Notes under the pieces: model-generated
Databases searched by the model: none
Seen by the model: the letters and a program-made list of their open reading frames with translations, nothing else
Told to the model about the DNA's origin: nothing
Assembly (NCBI GenBank): GCA_030710605.1
Contig: CP092863.1
Location: 143,188,623 to 143,252,622, forward strand
Direction of reading: 5' to 3'
Source: Cordylochernes scorpioides
Taxonomy: Eukaryota > Arthropoda > Arachnida > Pseudoscorpiones > Chernetidae
Length of the DNA: 64,000 nt
Position numbers and translations under genes: made by a program
In this document: positions 33,935 to 45,334 of the stretch, piece after piece
How positions within the stretch are numbered: the stretch's first letter is position 1
How the letters are laid out: each line of letters starts with the position of its first letter

Positions 33935-33935
33935 A

Positions 33936-34260
33936 CCTTTTAGAACGACATTTTAAAATTATCCCGAATGTGTTTCTTTTGAACGAAAAATAGAAATTTA
34001 TTTTTTAAGGAGAAATAACGATTATTTCTAACCTTAGGGATGAAGTATGAAAGGATGAATTGTGAAGAGAATAATGATAACTTCCCATCCCTAGACACTT
34101 TATTTTTCCGTTTATCATTACTCTTTACAATACATCCTTTCATACTTAATCCCTAAGGATAGAAATAATTGTTATTTCTCCCCTTAAAATAAATTACAAT
34201 TTTTCGTTTAAAAGAAACACATGCGGGATAATTTTCGAATTGTCGTTCTACAAAATAGTT
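33936..34260. repeat. FB6 palindrome
   Basis: Arms of about 120 bp (33940-34060 and 34128-34252), moderately diverged, with TTTAAAATTATCCCG and AGAAATAACGATTATTTC. Found once in the window. Confidence 0.7.
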
Positions 34261-34641
34261 TATATTTTTGATAACAGATGGCGCGCGCTAATTCATTATA
34301 CTAAGTTGAAATAAGAAGTTGTGTTCTCTCAAAATAATCTGAAATATCTATAGTTTTCATTAAAGAATATTCTCTTAAGTTTCTCGTTGCCTCAAAATCC
34401 TTAATTAAATATGTTATCCAAGAGTTAGCGTGTGCCATTGATAAGCTCCATGTTCCCCTAACCAAACTTAATTATCAGCCTTATTATTTCTTAATTATCC
34501 GAAACCATAACCACTAATGACTTGGTGTAATTAATTATCTTTTGTTCTGCCCGGTGAAGTGGAACGGAACACCCTTGTCTTTTCCATTCGCGCTGTGAAT
34601 ATCAGAATCTCCAAACTTCTGTCCTTGTACACATATAACTA
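34261..34641. other. Unassigned DNA
   Basis: Begins with GATAACAGATGGCGCGCGC, an FB-alpha outer end. The rest (for example GCCCGGTGAAGTGGAACGG) has moderate GC but no recognised family or long frame. Confidence 0.45.
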
Positions 34642-35280
34642 CACTCATGGACAAAACAGAAGGAAATTTTACCTTTCAGCATGTATATCGGGATTCAGAC
34701 AATAACTCTGAAATATATTACAGTGACCTTTATTGAAGACACACGAGATGACCAAGTGTGAACAAAACTTAAGGAAGTTGTACCTTTTACCATGTATATC
34801 AGGATTCAGACAATAACTCTGAAAGATATTACAGTGACCTTTATTGAAGACACACGAGATAACCAAGTGTGAACAAAACTTAAGGAAGTTGTACCTTTTA
34901 CCATGTATATCGGAATTCAGACAATAACTCTGAAAGATATTACAGTGACCTTTATTGAAGACCCACAAGATAACCAAGTGTGAACAAAACATAAGGAAGT
35001 TTTACCTTTTATATCAGGATTCAGATAATAACTCTGAAATATATTACCGTGACCTTTATTGGAGACACACAAGATAACCAAGTGTGAACAAAGCTTAAGG
35101 AAGTTTTACCTTTTAGCATATATATCAGGATTCAGATAATAACTCTGAAATATATTACAGTGACCTTTATTGAAGACATACAAGAAAAAGTGTTAACAAA
35201 ATTACTTCTTTCTTCTTAAAAAAAAAACAGACGAATGGCGACATCAAAGACTTTTCTTTTCCTCAAGCTTTGTTCATGAG
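34642..35280. repeat. Tc1-like MITE expanded into a 111-bp tandem array
   Basis: Starts TACACTCATGGACAAAAC and ends with TTTGTTCATGAGTGTA, inverted ends flanked by TA as in Tc1/mariner MITEs. Between them about five head-to-tail units of 111 bp run ACTTAAGGAAGTTTTACC..CCTTTATTGAAGACACAC..CCAAGTGTGAACAA. As 111 is 37 codons, the minus frame stays open; not a gene. Confidence 0.75.
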
Positions 35281-35439
35281 TGTATTTATCATTACCTATG
35301 TTAGCTATATGGAGGCTCGAGTGAGATATCAATATTGAATTATATAAGTTTTATAAATATTCCAAAATTCAAGTCAGATATAACAAGGTGACATTTTTTT
35401 CTCGATATAGTTCTGGCGTCAAAATTTGATGTACTACTT

Positions 35440-35835
35440 ATATACACTCATGGACAAAACTTAAGGAAGTTGTATCTTTCAGCATGTATATCGGGATTGA
35501 GACAATAACTCTGAAAGATATTACAGTGACCTTTATTGAAGACTCACGAGATGACCAAACGTGAACAAAATTGTCTCTGTCTCCTTAATTTTGAAAATAT
35601 GACAACCAGCAACATGTTGCACACTCATGGACAAAATTCATGGAAGTGGAAATCTTTGTTATCACCGGTCGTCTTTTTATTTTGAAGGAGAAAGATGCAA
35701 TTTTGTTCACACTTGGTTATCTCATGTGTCTTCAATAAAGGTCAATGTAATATCTTTCAGAGATATTGTCTGAATCCCGAAATATACATGATGAAAGTTA
35801 AAACTTCCTTAAGTTTTGTCCATGAGTGTACATTG
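35440..35835. repeat. Tc1-like MITE, inverted pair
   Basis: A unit in plus orientation (35444-35600) is followed by one in minus (about 35625-35830) ending CTTAAGTTTTGTCCATGAGTG. 35281-35439 is AT-rich and includes TATCAATATTGAATTATA, which recurs inverted near 44.45-44.53 kb. Confidence 0.7.
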
Positions 35836-35959
35836 CACGTGGCGTTAGGGGGTTATGGGATAAAATCATTATTTAGAACATAGAATTATAGTTGATATAA
35901 TATTTCAAGAATATTAATATAGTAAATTATCACATAAATATTTAATCAAACATATATTT

Positions 35960-36115
35960 CATTCAAATTATAAAACTATTTTTTTTATAGGCGTAATATT
36001 CTTTTTAAAATAAAACAATTTCTACTGTCCTTACTGCGATGGAAAAATTAAAGGGAGGGTCGTAATAAAAGGTAAATTTGATAACAGATGGCGCTCTAGT
36101 ACATCATATATTTCA
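35960..36115. repeat. FB-alpha fragment
   Basis: AATTTCTACTGTCCTTACTG, ATGGAAAAATTAA and then GATAACAGATGGCGCTC: two outer arms with the centre lost. Confidence 0.65.
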
Positions 36116-36312
36116 TTCGTTAACCTTTGGATTTAATGGAATCAAAGCCCGCCCTGAACTAACAAGGGCCATTAGCACGAAACCATGGTCTCTAGGTGGA
36201 CGCTTCTCAGTTTACCAAAGCTGGTTTTGTGGCTTTGTCACCGACCTGAGGCCGTTAGTTTGCGAAGACAGTCAATTGATGGCTTCTACAAGCTTTGATG
36301 TCTATATTTAGA
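36116..36312 (+). repeat. Retrozyme-like monomer fragment with dead hammerhead
   Basis: Matches 32590-32770 of the intact palindrome. The core boxes read CUAACAA and helix II GGGC/GCAC (36157-36180), with GAAA and GGUC kept, so G5 and G8 are lost. Helix I strands are also altered. Confidence 0.75.
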
Positions 36313-36355
36313 TGAAACTACCTTTATTTATATATAATGATTATATCTTTTTACA

Positions 36356-36910
36356 AGGTGGTCAGTAGAAGGCTGGTTAAACCGTTTGGTTTTCGACCAC
36401 TACGACCCGGGTTCGATTCCCGCATTGAACACTTTTTTTCTAATTAAAAAATAATTGCTCTAATGGCACCCGATTCTGGTAAAAGTCCAAACCCCACCAG
36501 CGAGTGCAAGTAATCAAACGGGGCTCTGGCACATTTGTAAGTTTCTTGAAAACCATTTCTGAGATTCCATACTTCAGTGCTGTATATATAATCAGAATCG
36601 TTCAATACAGTATTAGAGCTCTGAGAAGCAGTCTGGTGGATTAAATTGGCGAAACCGCTGGGAGGGTTCTCCACTGATGAGCCAAGCCCTCCCATTATAT
36701 TTTTCCATTGCAGTAAGGGTAGTAGAAGTTTGTATTATGTATAAAAGAAACATTCGTGCTTTTAAATCTTTTCATTTTATACATTTGTAAGTGCAAGGTC
36801 GAACTGCTTTTCACATGTGTAGACATGTGGTGCGCTTACAGTAAAAATCAGTCGCTAACTACCCACTATGATTATCATGGCCTCTATCACGTGTACTAGG
36901 GATAATTAAA
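36356..36910 (+). mobile_element. tRNA-derived SINE, split by an FB-alpha element
   Basis: Head 36356-36428 is tRNA-like with a B box GGTTCGATTCC and a D-arm-like GGCTGGTTAAACCG. Body: CCCCACCAGCGAGTGCAAGT, GGGCTCTGGCACATTTGTAA and the palindromic end CCACTATGATTATCATGG. It is interrupted at 36533-36544 by an FB-alpha element ending near 36780, with ACATTTGTAAGT repeated on both sides. The same SINE family occurs at 39003, 49203, 49496, 58706, 63605 and 63795. Confidence 0.8.
36545..36780 (-). mobile_element. FB-alpha element with an 11-12 bp TSD
   Basis: About 236 bp inserted in the SINE and flanked by ACATTTGTAAG. Read on the minus strand: AAATGAAAAGATTTAAAAGC, CTTCTACTACCCTTACTGC, a GGGAGGG stem, CGGTTTCGCC, and GATTATATATACAGCACTGA. 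The long variable TSD fits target-primed insertion better than cut-and-paste. Confidence 0.65.
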
Positions 36911-37610
36911 AAAAAACAAGCTTTTTACCCTTCCCAAAAAAACTTCTTAAAACCCTATTTAAACTTGAATTACTGAGTACATTTTACATTACTATATAAT
37001 ACATAACATCCTTTACAATACTAACCAATAGAGACGTAGATATATATTAATAGTATTATTTAAAGTAGAAAATCCTTTTTTAAGAAAAAGGTAAAAAAAA
37101 ATCCCATTTGAAATAGAGAGGCAAGCGTTCAATTGGAAAAGGGCTGATGGTTGAAATACCAATTTTACATTTTAAATTGTATTATGGTTCAGGTAGAGAA
37201 TTACACGAAGCTTCCTCTCTCTTTGATCGGGACATATGGAAATTGGCTTGGTTTGAAACGTGAATTTTAACTCAATCTAATTTTGGAGAGAATTCCTTTA
37301 AGACCAATTCTCTTCAGCCGTGCTCTACTGAATGTCAAATTCTTTACTTATTTACATATGTAATGATTGGTTCTCTCTCATTTATGATTCTATTTACATA
37401 GTATTATATGTTTCAGGTATCACTGTGGATGAATCTTTATATCATTCATATTGTCACGTAGGAAATTAGGAAAGACAAACTTCAAGATGACGCTGCAATT
37501 TATTCAAGGCACAAACTAAAATTTATAAAATATAAGGTTGTATCAAAACTTTGTTTTTTTCTTAAAACGTTTTTTTTTTTTATTCTTAATACTTGGCGAA
37601 TATATAATAA
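36911..37610. other. AT-rich DNA, nothing recognised
   Basis: Includes GGAAATTAGGAAAGACAAAC (about 37460), also seen near 30180, probably part of another interspersed repeat. No genes. Confidence 0.5.
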
Positions 37611-38024
37611 CTAGCCGAATGGCCCGGGCAACGCCCGGGTTTTACCCGATTAAATGCTTTTATTCAAATACTATTTGTTACAAATATAAAGATAAGTGCC
37701 AGGAGAAAATGTTTTTTATTTATTAGAATAAGAAACATTTTCTCCTGGCACTTATCTTTATATTTTTAATATTCCAAGGAGAAAGTTTCTACGATTAAAT
37801 AAACTATTTGTTACAATTATAAATTGGCGCCGTGGATGTCATTCTTGTGTAATATATAAATGAGTTTTTAAAAATTGTAAAAAAAAAAAAAATGCACCGC
37901 GTGGCAGGCGAGCATTCTACCACTGAACTACCGATGCTTATAAGAAATGGCCATATTTGGGTTTTCATTCCATTCACAAAAGCAAAAAACGGTGACAGAA
38001 TTAAGAATTGATTGATGACTCTGA
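37611..38024 (-). mobile_element. Helitron-like element Hel-2 with partial tRNA-Gly
   Basis: On the minus strand starts TCAGAGTCATC after A (38025) and ends hairpin-CTAG before T. It carries a tRNA-Gly(GCC)-like piece without T arm (37893-37938) and a later insertion, a 78-bp mini-palindrome (about 37688-37765, AAGATAAGTGCCAGGAGAAA). Confidence 0.72.
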
Positions 38025-38073
38025 TACTTGTATATTTTAATACATAATATAATTCTAATATATATCAATTATC

Positions 38074-38440
38074 AAAATTCGAAACTATTAAAGACGCGTA
38101 TGATTCTTTTTAAAATAAATATATATTTATAATTATATGTAATTATGCTGTCCTCAAACCTTATGTCCATAGTTTATCTAAAATACCCATTCCAAGAGTC
38201 TAGCAACAGTATCACTATAAAAGGAAGATCCAAAAATGCAATATAACAGCGGTATGGTAGATTAAACTGGCGAAACCTCTGGGAGGGTTCACCATTGATG
38301 AGCCAGGCCCTCCCATTAATTTTTCCATTACAGTAAGGGCAGTAGAAATTGTTTAATTTTTAAAATAATCATACGTGTCTATAATAGTTTCGAATTTTCA
38401 TAACAGATGACGCGTTAATGTATCATAAAACTAAGTATAC
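38074..38440. repeat. FB-alpha palindrome
   Basis: Left arm 38074-38130 (AAAATTCGAAACTATTA..GTATGATTCTTTTTAAAAT) and right arm about 38330-38420 (complement). The centre has ACTGGCGAAACC and ATTGATGAGCCAG, see findings. 38130-38240 is unrelated AT-rich DNA inside the loop. Confidence 0.65.
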
Positions 38441-39002
38441 CTAAATTCTAAATACCTTTTATATATTCATATGAAAAAAAATATTTTTTAAAATATTAAT
38501 CCTTAAGAATAATTTTCTAAAATAGAATAAAATTGTGAACAATTTGAGATTGTCCAATAACAAAGGAAAACAATCCTATTTCAATCATTATTCAATATTT
38601 TATAAATATTACCTTACCATTAAATTAAATGAATATGGAATTTTATTTTTATGCACAATAATGTATAAATAAATACAATTTAAATATATTTAAATATTGT
38701 TTATTATTTTGCTTTATTTTTCAGCCTTTGAACAGCGTTGCTAAGCTTTTAATGGCTTTTCTTTCGTCTATGAATATATCAAAAAATATTTATTTAATAT
38801 TATCATTTATAAAAAAAAGGGGAATCTTTTATATGTTAAGTAAATATAAAACTTTACAATTTTTTATTAAATAATTTATTAATATTCATATTAAATAAAT
38901 ATATTAAATGCATTTTATATTTTTCTTTTGGTTTTTGAAAAAAAAAATTGAACTAATAGTTTTTCAAACTTGAAAACAGAATCGATTTTTTATTATCATT
39001 AT
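38441..39002. other. AT-rich DNA, nothing recognised
   Basis: No frame or repeat family recognised. Confidence 0.5.
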
Positions 39003-39700
39003 CTCTAGTACATATGGTACAGGGCCATGATAATCATGGTGGGTAGAAGTTGGCGACTGCTTTTACTATAAGTGCACCACATGTCTACACATAAGCCCTT
39101 TTCAAATGAGCTGAAAAAATATATATCAATACAAAATTTAGATTTTATCTTTCTCAAACTAATCCAACTTTCAAAAAGGGATGTACCAAGCTTCATCACT
39201 CCTGATAAATACACTACTTTGTTCTTTACAGGCAAAGGGCCCTTTTTAAGTTTTCCCTTTGACTTGAGAGTTATAAATGATCCATGTGAATGCTGTCTAG
39301 ATGTTGAAACACCATCTTTTGTTGGCTTGCCCTCTGACTAACCAAATTGTACTTGCTTACTTTGACATAATGCCATCTTTCTGTATATACTCAATCTTAT
39401 GAACACTTTGGCAAGTTTAGAGCTATTTATACACAGATTTATAAATCACTACTAATTCATCGTGTAAATAATTATATATATATGTAAATAATTCTAATAT
39501 AGACAATAGTCTGATAGACTTCGTGCTTCTGTAATAATAAAATATAATATAAAATGTCTACACATGTGAAAGGCAGATCGACTTTTACACTTACAAATGT
39601 GCCAGAACCCCGTTTAGTTTTACTTGCACTTGCAGGTGGGGTTGGACTTTTGCAAGAATCGGGGGCCATTAGAGCATTTTTTATAACGCCAACTTTTATC
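39003..39700 (-). mobile_element. SINE, split by a retrocopy
   Basis: SINE end at 39003-39092 (CCATGATAATCATGG, GTGCACCACATGTCTACACA) resumes at 39554 and continues through TTGGACTTTTGCAAGAATCG to about 39690. The tRNA head is missing. Confidence 0.78.
39093..39553 (+). pseudogene. 5'-truncated retrocopy of an unknown mRNA
   Basis: 461 bp inserted in the SINE with a 12-bp TSD (ATGTCTACACAT, 39081-39092 and 39554-39565). An uninterrupted frame from 39093 encodes 82 residues of a protein C-terminus (..KRDVPSFITPDKYTTLFF..SFPFDLRVINDPCECCLDV..SD) and stops at 39339-39341. About 210 bp of 3' UTR follow, ending AATAATAAAATATAATATAAA-like with AATAAA at 39536. This is what LINE machinery makes from a cellular or transposon mRNA. 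I do not recognise the protein. The frame has no lesion, so the copy is young or the source close. Confidence 0.7.
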
Positions 39701-39905
39701 AAGGTGTTATAACATTTTAAAGTGTGTCAACAACAAACTCAGTGTTATAATTGGCTGAATGTCAGCCTTTATCAAGGCGTTATAACACTGAGTTTGTTGT
39801 TGACACACTTCAAAATGTTATAACACCTTGATAAAGGTTGGCGTTCAGCGAACTGAAATATTGGTAAAAATAAACGATTTTTGATCCAATATATGTCTTT
39901 TCAAT
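39690..39905. repeat. FB2 palindrome
   Basis: Several inverted pieces of CACCTTGATAAAGGTTGGCG and AACACTGAGTTTGTTGTTGA; the outer right arm ends TTTTTGATCCAATATATG. Hammerhead-like stem GTTGGC/GCGAAC with GAAATATTGG. Confidence 0.7.
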
Positions 39906-40287
39906 TGAAGATATATATATTAACAAGTACATTGTATAGGTATATATATGTTATGAATATTATAAAGAAAAAGTACTGTTCACAAACCCGCACACTCAGT
40001 ATGGCCAGATCTTTATTCAATTAATCACAGAATAAAGGGTAGTTGTTATCGGAGAAATTTCCAGAATAAATAATCAGGGTTGCCAAGTTTAATCAGGCAG
40101 ATAATTACCTCATTAATTAGAACATATCGTGTGGGATTTTCTATTGGGATCAACAATTGGAATTTGTAGAGAAGTCCTTCCTTACTGGCGTGCTGCACTA
40201 ACTACACACATGGCCTTAACTAATCTTTAATTAACTAGCATTATTCATACACCCCGTGCATGACCTAACTATTAGTAATAGTTTACT
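39906..40287. other. Unassigned DNA
   Basis: Moderate-complexity sequence with AATAAAGGG (about 40032) and AGTCCTTCCTTACTGGCG. It might be an LTR or LINE piece, but I found no ends or second copy. Confidence 0.4.
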
Positions 40288-40455
40288 AGCCCTCACTATT
40301 CATATCTGTCGATTTCGGACAGTCACGGGATCGAATCCCGCATTGGGGCAACCTTTTTCAAAAAGAAAATATAACTTCAATATCACATCTCGATTCTTGT
40401 AAACGTTCAACATCAGTAAGTGCAAATAATCAAACAGAGCTCTCTGTTACTGTTA
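40288..40455 (+). mobile_element. Second tRNA-derived SINE type (SINE2)
   Basis: Head ..CTCACTATTCATATCTGTCG..CACGGGATCGAATCCCG is tRNA-like, with an anticodon-arm-like inverted repeat (CTGTCGATTTCGGACAG) and B box GGATCGAATCC. The body shares AGTGCAAATAATCAAACAG with the other SINE. Inverted copy at 41740-41871. Confidence 0.7.
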
Positions 40456-40890
40456 CACTTATACACTTATGGACAAAACTTAAGGAAGTTGTACCTTTTA
40501 ACATGTATATCGGAATTCAGACAAAAACTCTGAAATATATTACAGTGACCTTTATTGAAGACACACGAGATAACCAAGTGTGTTTACACTCATAGACAAA
40601 CCTTAAGGAAGTTGTACCATTTAACATGTATATCAGGATTCAGACAATATCTCTGAAAGATATTACAGTGACCTTTATTGAAGAAATACGAGATAACCAA
40701 TATACACTCAAGGACAAAACTAAAGGAAGTTGTACTTTTAAGCATGTATATCGGGATTGAGATAATAACACTGAAAGATATTACAGTGACCTTTATTGAA
40801 GACATACGAGATAACCAATATACACTCATAGACAAAACTTAAGGAAGTTGTACATTTCAGCATGTATATCGGGATTCAGACAATGAAGAT
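40456..40890 (+). repeat. Tc1-like MITE tandem units
   Basis: Four head-to-tail units beginning ACTTATGG or ACTCATAGACAAAAC and containing CAGTGACCTTTATTGAAGA. Confidence 0.75.
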
Positions 40891-41290
40891 AAAAATCAAA
40901 AGCTAATTAGAAATAATATTGAGATAAAGAAATTTATACATTGTAATTAAGACAATTAAGCTCATAAACAGATATGAAAGGGTAAATATTTCTCTGGATT
41001 TCGGGGCAACCTGCCCTTCTAACTGAGAACCAGAAATATGACTTCCACTTAACTTTACACCTCTTATTTCATGAGTGTATTATTAACTGGAAGTCATACA
41101 TCTAGTTCACCTGTTGAAGGATATGCTGACCTGAAATCTATTGAAATAAAAATAGTTATAGAAACCTGTATTTCTTGTTGCTTTTATTAAATGATAGATT
41201 AAATAGGCAAAACAGAGGGTTAACTACTAATGACCCATGTTTTCCTATTATTAAAAAGAAAAATAAATTTAAGAAACATACGTTTTTTAA
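40891..41290. other. Unassigned DNA
   Basis: No frame or known repeat; moderate AT content. Confidence 0.45.
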
Positions 41291-41730
41291 TGTTTTATAC
41301 GCTTACTTTCATAAATTATAATTTGATTTATTCATTGCTCTCAATTGAAAACTATAACCAAAAATAATTTTTGAAATGAAAAACGTTAATTAAAAAAAAT
41401 ATTTCAAATACACAAATATAATTTATACACATTGTGGTGTTCTATTTAAAAGAACGAGTTCCGCAGAACATGAGAAGCTCCAAAGCAAAAGAAACTCTAA
41501 CTTTATTACTTTTCCTACCTATATATATACATCGCGCTTCTCGCGGACATGCAAATCTATCATCCTTTCAAAAGAAACAAAATGTAAAAATATACAAAAC
41601 AAAACAATACTATGCAAATATCTCGCGGTATGCGACACACATACTCCCATCAATGTTTTCAATTATATTTATAAACATTTACCAGAGACATTTCTTTCAC
41701 ATTAATTATAATGAAGTGACCTAATTGCGT
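41291..41730 (+). repeat. Interspersed repeat R2, interrupted by a solo LTR
   Basis: 41300-41432 and 41638-41725 together are the reverse complement of about 46920-47150 (TTAGGTCACTTCGTTATAAT and CATTGCTCTCAATTG-type landmarks). The second copy lacks the insert. Confidence 0.75.
41433..41637. mobile_element. Solo LTR, 205 bp
   Basis: Starts TGTGG, ends CGACA, and is flanked by the 5-bp TSD CACAT (41428-41432, 41638-41642). The empty site is seen in the inverted R2 copy near 47015-47025. The 96-codon frame starting inside is not a gene. Strand not determined. Confidence 0.72.
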
Positions 41731-41739
41731 ACTTACTGA

Positions 41740-41875
41740 TGATGTTGAACGTTTACAAGAATCGAGGTGTGATATTTAAGTTATATTTTCTTTAGAAAAA
41801 AGTTTGCCCAAATGCGGGATTCGATCCCGTGACTGTCAGAATTCGACAGATACGAATAGTGAGGGGGCTAGTAAA
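41740..41875 (-). mobile_element. SINE2, minus strand
   Basis: GCGGGATTCGATCCCGTGAC is the B-box region of the tRNA-like head; body GTTGAACGTTTACAAGAATC upstream. Confidence 0.7.
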
Positions 41876-42430
41876 AACGCATTAAATAGTTTCAATTTCG
41901 AATAATAGATGGCGCTCTTATACACCAGTTTATATATCAAAATATTATCTATTTTAGTATATACAAATATTTCGAGCACATAGCAATAAAAATAATAACG
42001 ATATGTGAAAATACCGAAAATATTTTCCCATTTATGGTAACGGGAAATATTTTCCAATTTAGTTAAGTCTATTGAAGAAAATTGTGTACAATAGTTGAAA
42101 AATTAATATTTTATCACGCGTCTATTTTTCGGCTGAGTTTTCAATGTTGCCTAGGGCCGTTTTGGCTGGAAATTGTCAATTTTCTTAAACACCGCTCACG
42201 AATAATTTAGAGCAGAAGACCTGTCGCCTTAGGCCTAACACCGTCCAATTAGGCCTAAGAGACAGAATAAGATTTTAAAATTTAAGAGCTTTTTCCAAAA
42301 CAATGGAGTTTGTAAAACTTAAAAGTTTCAGGAATTGTTACGATGCGGAAAATATTTTTGTTTAGATATAATATGTAATGTGTAAGTAATTGCAGGTATA
42401 ACAATTCGGAAATAATATTTTCACAATTTA
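41876..42430. other. AT-rich DNA with a GATGGCGCTC scrap
   Basis: AATAGATGGCGCTCTTATAC (about 41905) is an FB-type outer end. The rest, including GTGTTAGGCCTAAGGCGACA read on the minus strand, is unassigned. Confidence 0.45.
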
Positions 42431-42900
42431 TTATACACTCATGGAGACAAAACTTAAGGAAGTTGTACCTTTTAGCATGTATATCGGAATTTAGACAATA
42501 ACTCTGAAACATATTACAGTGACCTTTATTGAAGACATACGAGATAACCAAGTGTGTATACACTCATGGACAAAACTTAAGGAAGTTGTATCTTTTAGCA
42601 TGTATATCGGGATTCAGACTATAACTCTGAAAGATATTACAGTGACCTTTATTGAAGACATACGAGATAACCAAGTGTGTATACACTCATGGACAAAACT
42701 GAAGGAAGTTGTACCTTTTAGCATGTATATTGGAATTTATACAATAACTCTGAAATATATTACAGTGACCTTTATTGAAGACACACGAGATAACCAAGTG
42801 TAAACAGAATTGCCTCTGTCTTCTAAAAAAAAATAGACGACTGACGATATCAAAGACTTTCCACTACGTAAGTTTTTATCGATGAGTGAATATGTGATCT
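42431..42900. repeat. Tc1-like MITE tandem units
   Basis: Three units separated by TATACACTCATGGACAAAAC. The far end is TAAGTTTTTATCGATGAGTG, the inverted terminus. Confidence 0.78.
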
Positions 42901-43494
42901 CTAGCTTTAACAATGATTCACGCTCCAAAAAATTAGCAATGTACTCTGGTGATGGAAGGAAAATGACAATTTCAAATGTTAAAAGATTAAAATTATGTAT
43001 ATAATTGTAAAATATAGAATAAACAGAAATCTATTTTTAGTCAGTCGATGCTATTTCGAACGAAAGCCTGCCAATATGCAAAAAAGTAAATCATCGTTTT
43101 AAAAATATCTTTTGATTTATATTTATTGTAATCATTTTTTATTACTATATCATTTACTATTAATAATCATATAAATAGTTAATAATAAATATATTAGAGT
43201 AATAAATATTAATATTTCAACATAATAGAGCATATATATAATGAAATAATTTATCACAGAACAATACTTAATTGTAAAACAATATTCTATTGTGGCAGGT
43301 TAGAGCAATGAATAAACCATGGAGAAAACATTGTAAGAATCACACAAAAGTTTCCATCAAACTGCCACCACACAATATATTCCCCTAGAATGAAGAAATA
43401 ACTATATATATAGATAAAGTTATTTCCAATTTATATGGAATTCTTATATACATATTTCTATATGATCACCTTCATTCGAATTTCATTGTATCTC
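42901..43494. other. AT-rich DNA, nothing recognised
   Basis: No frame or repeat recognised. Confidence 0.5.
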
Positions 43495-43865
43495 CAACAG
43501 AATTACAATTCTATAGCGTATTTATATATATTATATTAAAAAATTATTTTATTTAAATTTATATTTCATAGATCCAAATACTCTGTTAAATCGACCGCCA
43601 GAGGTCACGCTTCCCCATAAAAACTCATTGTTGTAGTTTCCCGATGGCCGGCTCAAACCTTTTGTACATTATGTAAATAAGTTTTGCATTTTTTTATTCT
43701 TACGCCTTAAGCCAGGCAGTACCTTTATCAAATTATGTTTTTATATATCCCATGAGCTCAATTAAAGCTATCTTTGATCTTTACTATTTTTATTATACTT
43801 TCAAGATTTTAACCACGACTGCATTACCATAGCATAATCCTCAATAAATCACGCAGAAAATCTCA
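43495..43865. repeat. R1 copy C, first half
   Basis: Matches about 20130-20455, including GACCGCCAGAGGTCACGC. The TATA-like run is deleted here. The second half is at 47468-47790, so 3.6 kb of later insertions lie between. Confidence 0.75.
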
Positions 43866-44320
43866 TCTTTTTTTATATAACATATATATATATATATGAA
43901 AAAACAATAGAAAAAAAAATAAAAAGGGTCAAGTATCGATATTAAAAATAATGAAAGCATATCCTGAAACAGGAACCCATGTGCTTTTTAGATGACAGAG
44001 CGCCATCTAGTGTAACAGAAATCAATTAAACATTGATTCAACCTATATTCTGATATTTGGCTAATCCAATTTCTTCATAAATAAAAAAAAAGAAAGAAAA
44101 TCAAGAAAAATAAATATAAATATAATCTTTAGGTAATAAAAAGGCATATATTGGATTGAATAAAAGATTTATTTGCAAATAAATATTTTATTCAATCCAA
44201 TATATACCTTTTTATTACCTAAAGATTATATTTATGGATTGCTCTATATTCAGAAAAAATATATATACATCTGTTCTAAAATTGGCCCCTCATTCTTTAA
44301 AAATACATTGTGTATACAAT
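43866..44320. repeat. AT tract, FB4 arm and a small palindrome
   Basis: FB4-like arm at 43905-44010 (GTGCTTTTTAGATGACAGAG) and a palindrome at 44137-44226 with arms AAAAAGGCATATATTGGAT. Confidence 0.6.
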
Positions 44321-44905
44321 AATGGTCACTGTGTTATATTTCAGAGTTATTGTCTGAATCCAGATATACATGCTAAAAGGTACAACGTCCTTAAATTCTG
44401 TCCATGAGTGTATATTATCGAATTTTGACACCAGAACTATTTCTCTAAATTCTGTATCCTTTCTATATCTGGCTAGAATTTTGGAATACTTATAAAACTT
44501 TTATAATTTAATATTTATATCTCACTCGCGAAAATCCATATAGATAACAGAGCTATTGTTAAAATACACTCATGGAGAAAAACTAAAGGATGTGGAAAGT
44601 GTTTAATGTCGCCGCTCATCTTTTTTTATTTTTAAGGAGACAGAGGCTGTTCACACTTGGTTATCTCGTATGTCTTCAATAAAGGTCACTGTAATATCTT
44701 TCAGAGTTATTGTCTGAATAATAATATACATGCTAAAATGTACAACTTCCTTAAGGTTTGTCCATGAGTGTATACACACTTGGTTATCTCGTGTGTCTTC
44801 AATAAAGGTCACTGTAATATATTTCAGAGTTATTGTCTCAATCCCGATATACATACTAAAAGGTACAACTTCCTTAAGTTTTGTCCATGAGTGTATAAGC
44901 AGAAT
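44321..44905 (-). repeat. Tc1-like MITE units, minus orientation
   Basis: GGTCACTGT..TTGTCTGAATCC..GTCCATGAGTGTA near 44322-44412, then a plus start at 44568 and two minus units to 44897. All are decayed. Confidence 0.7.
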
Positions 44906-45200
44906 CATCCAATACAGTATTAGAGATCTAAAATTCGGTATGGTAAACTGCGAACCCGCTGGGAGGATTTACCATTGATGAACTATGCCCTCCCTATTAT
45001 TTTTCATCGCAGAAAGAACAGTCGAAGTTTGTTTTATTTTTAAACGAAATAAAAATCTGTACATAATATCATTTATTTAAAAAAATGGGTATTTGGCCAA
45101 TTCTGGAATAATTAAAGATCAACGAGAATAGTTTATATTTATTCCGATAGATGGCGCAAGCCATCAGCAACCTTTAGTTGCACGATAAGGAGATGCCTTT
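44906..45200. repeat. FB-alpha and FB1 pieces
   Basis: FB-alpha remains at 44900-45060 (GGATTTACCATTGATGAAC, CAGAAAGAACAGTCGAAGTT), then an FB1 arm at about 45080-45195 (GATAGATGGCGCAAGCCATC, GTTGCACGATAAGGAGATGCC). Confidence 0.65.
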
Positions 45201-45334
45201 TTTTTATGAACCTTATCCCAGTACAATATCACATTTGTACTATTTTTTCACAATATCATTTATATATATAATTGCCATTTATCGATAAAATATGTAACAA
45301 TAAATATTTAGGAAATGTATCTATTTTCATATAT

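Noticed and set aside
34669..34992. 107-codon repetitive ORF
   Set aside because: A 111-bp tandem unit equals 37 codons; frame open by periodicity only.
41434..41724. 96-codon ORF
   Set aside because: Starts inside a solo LTR and crosses its border into R2.
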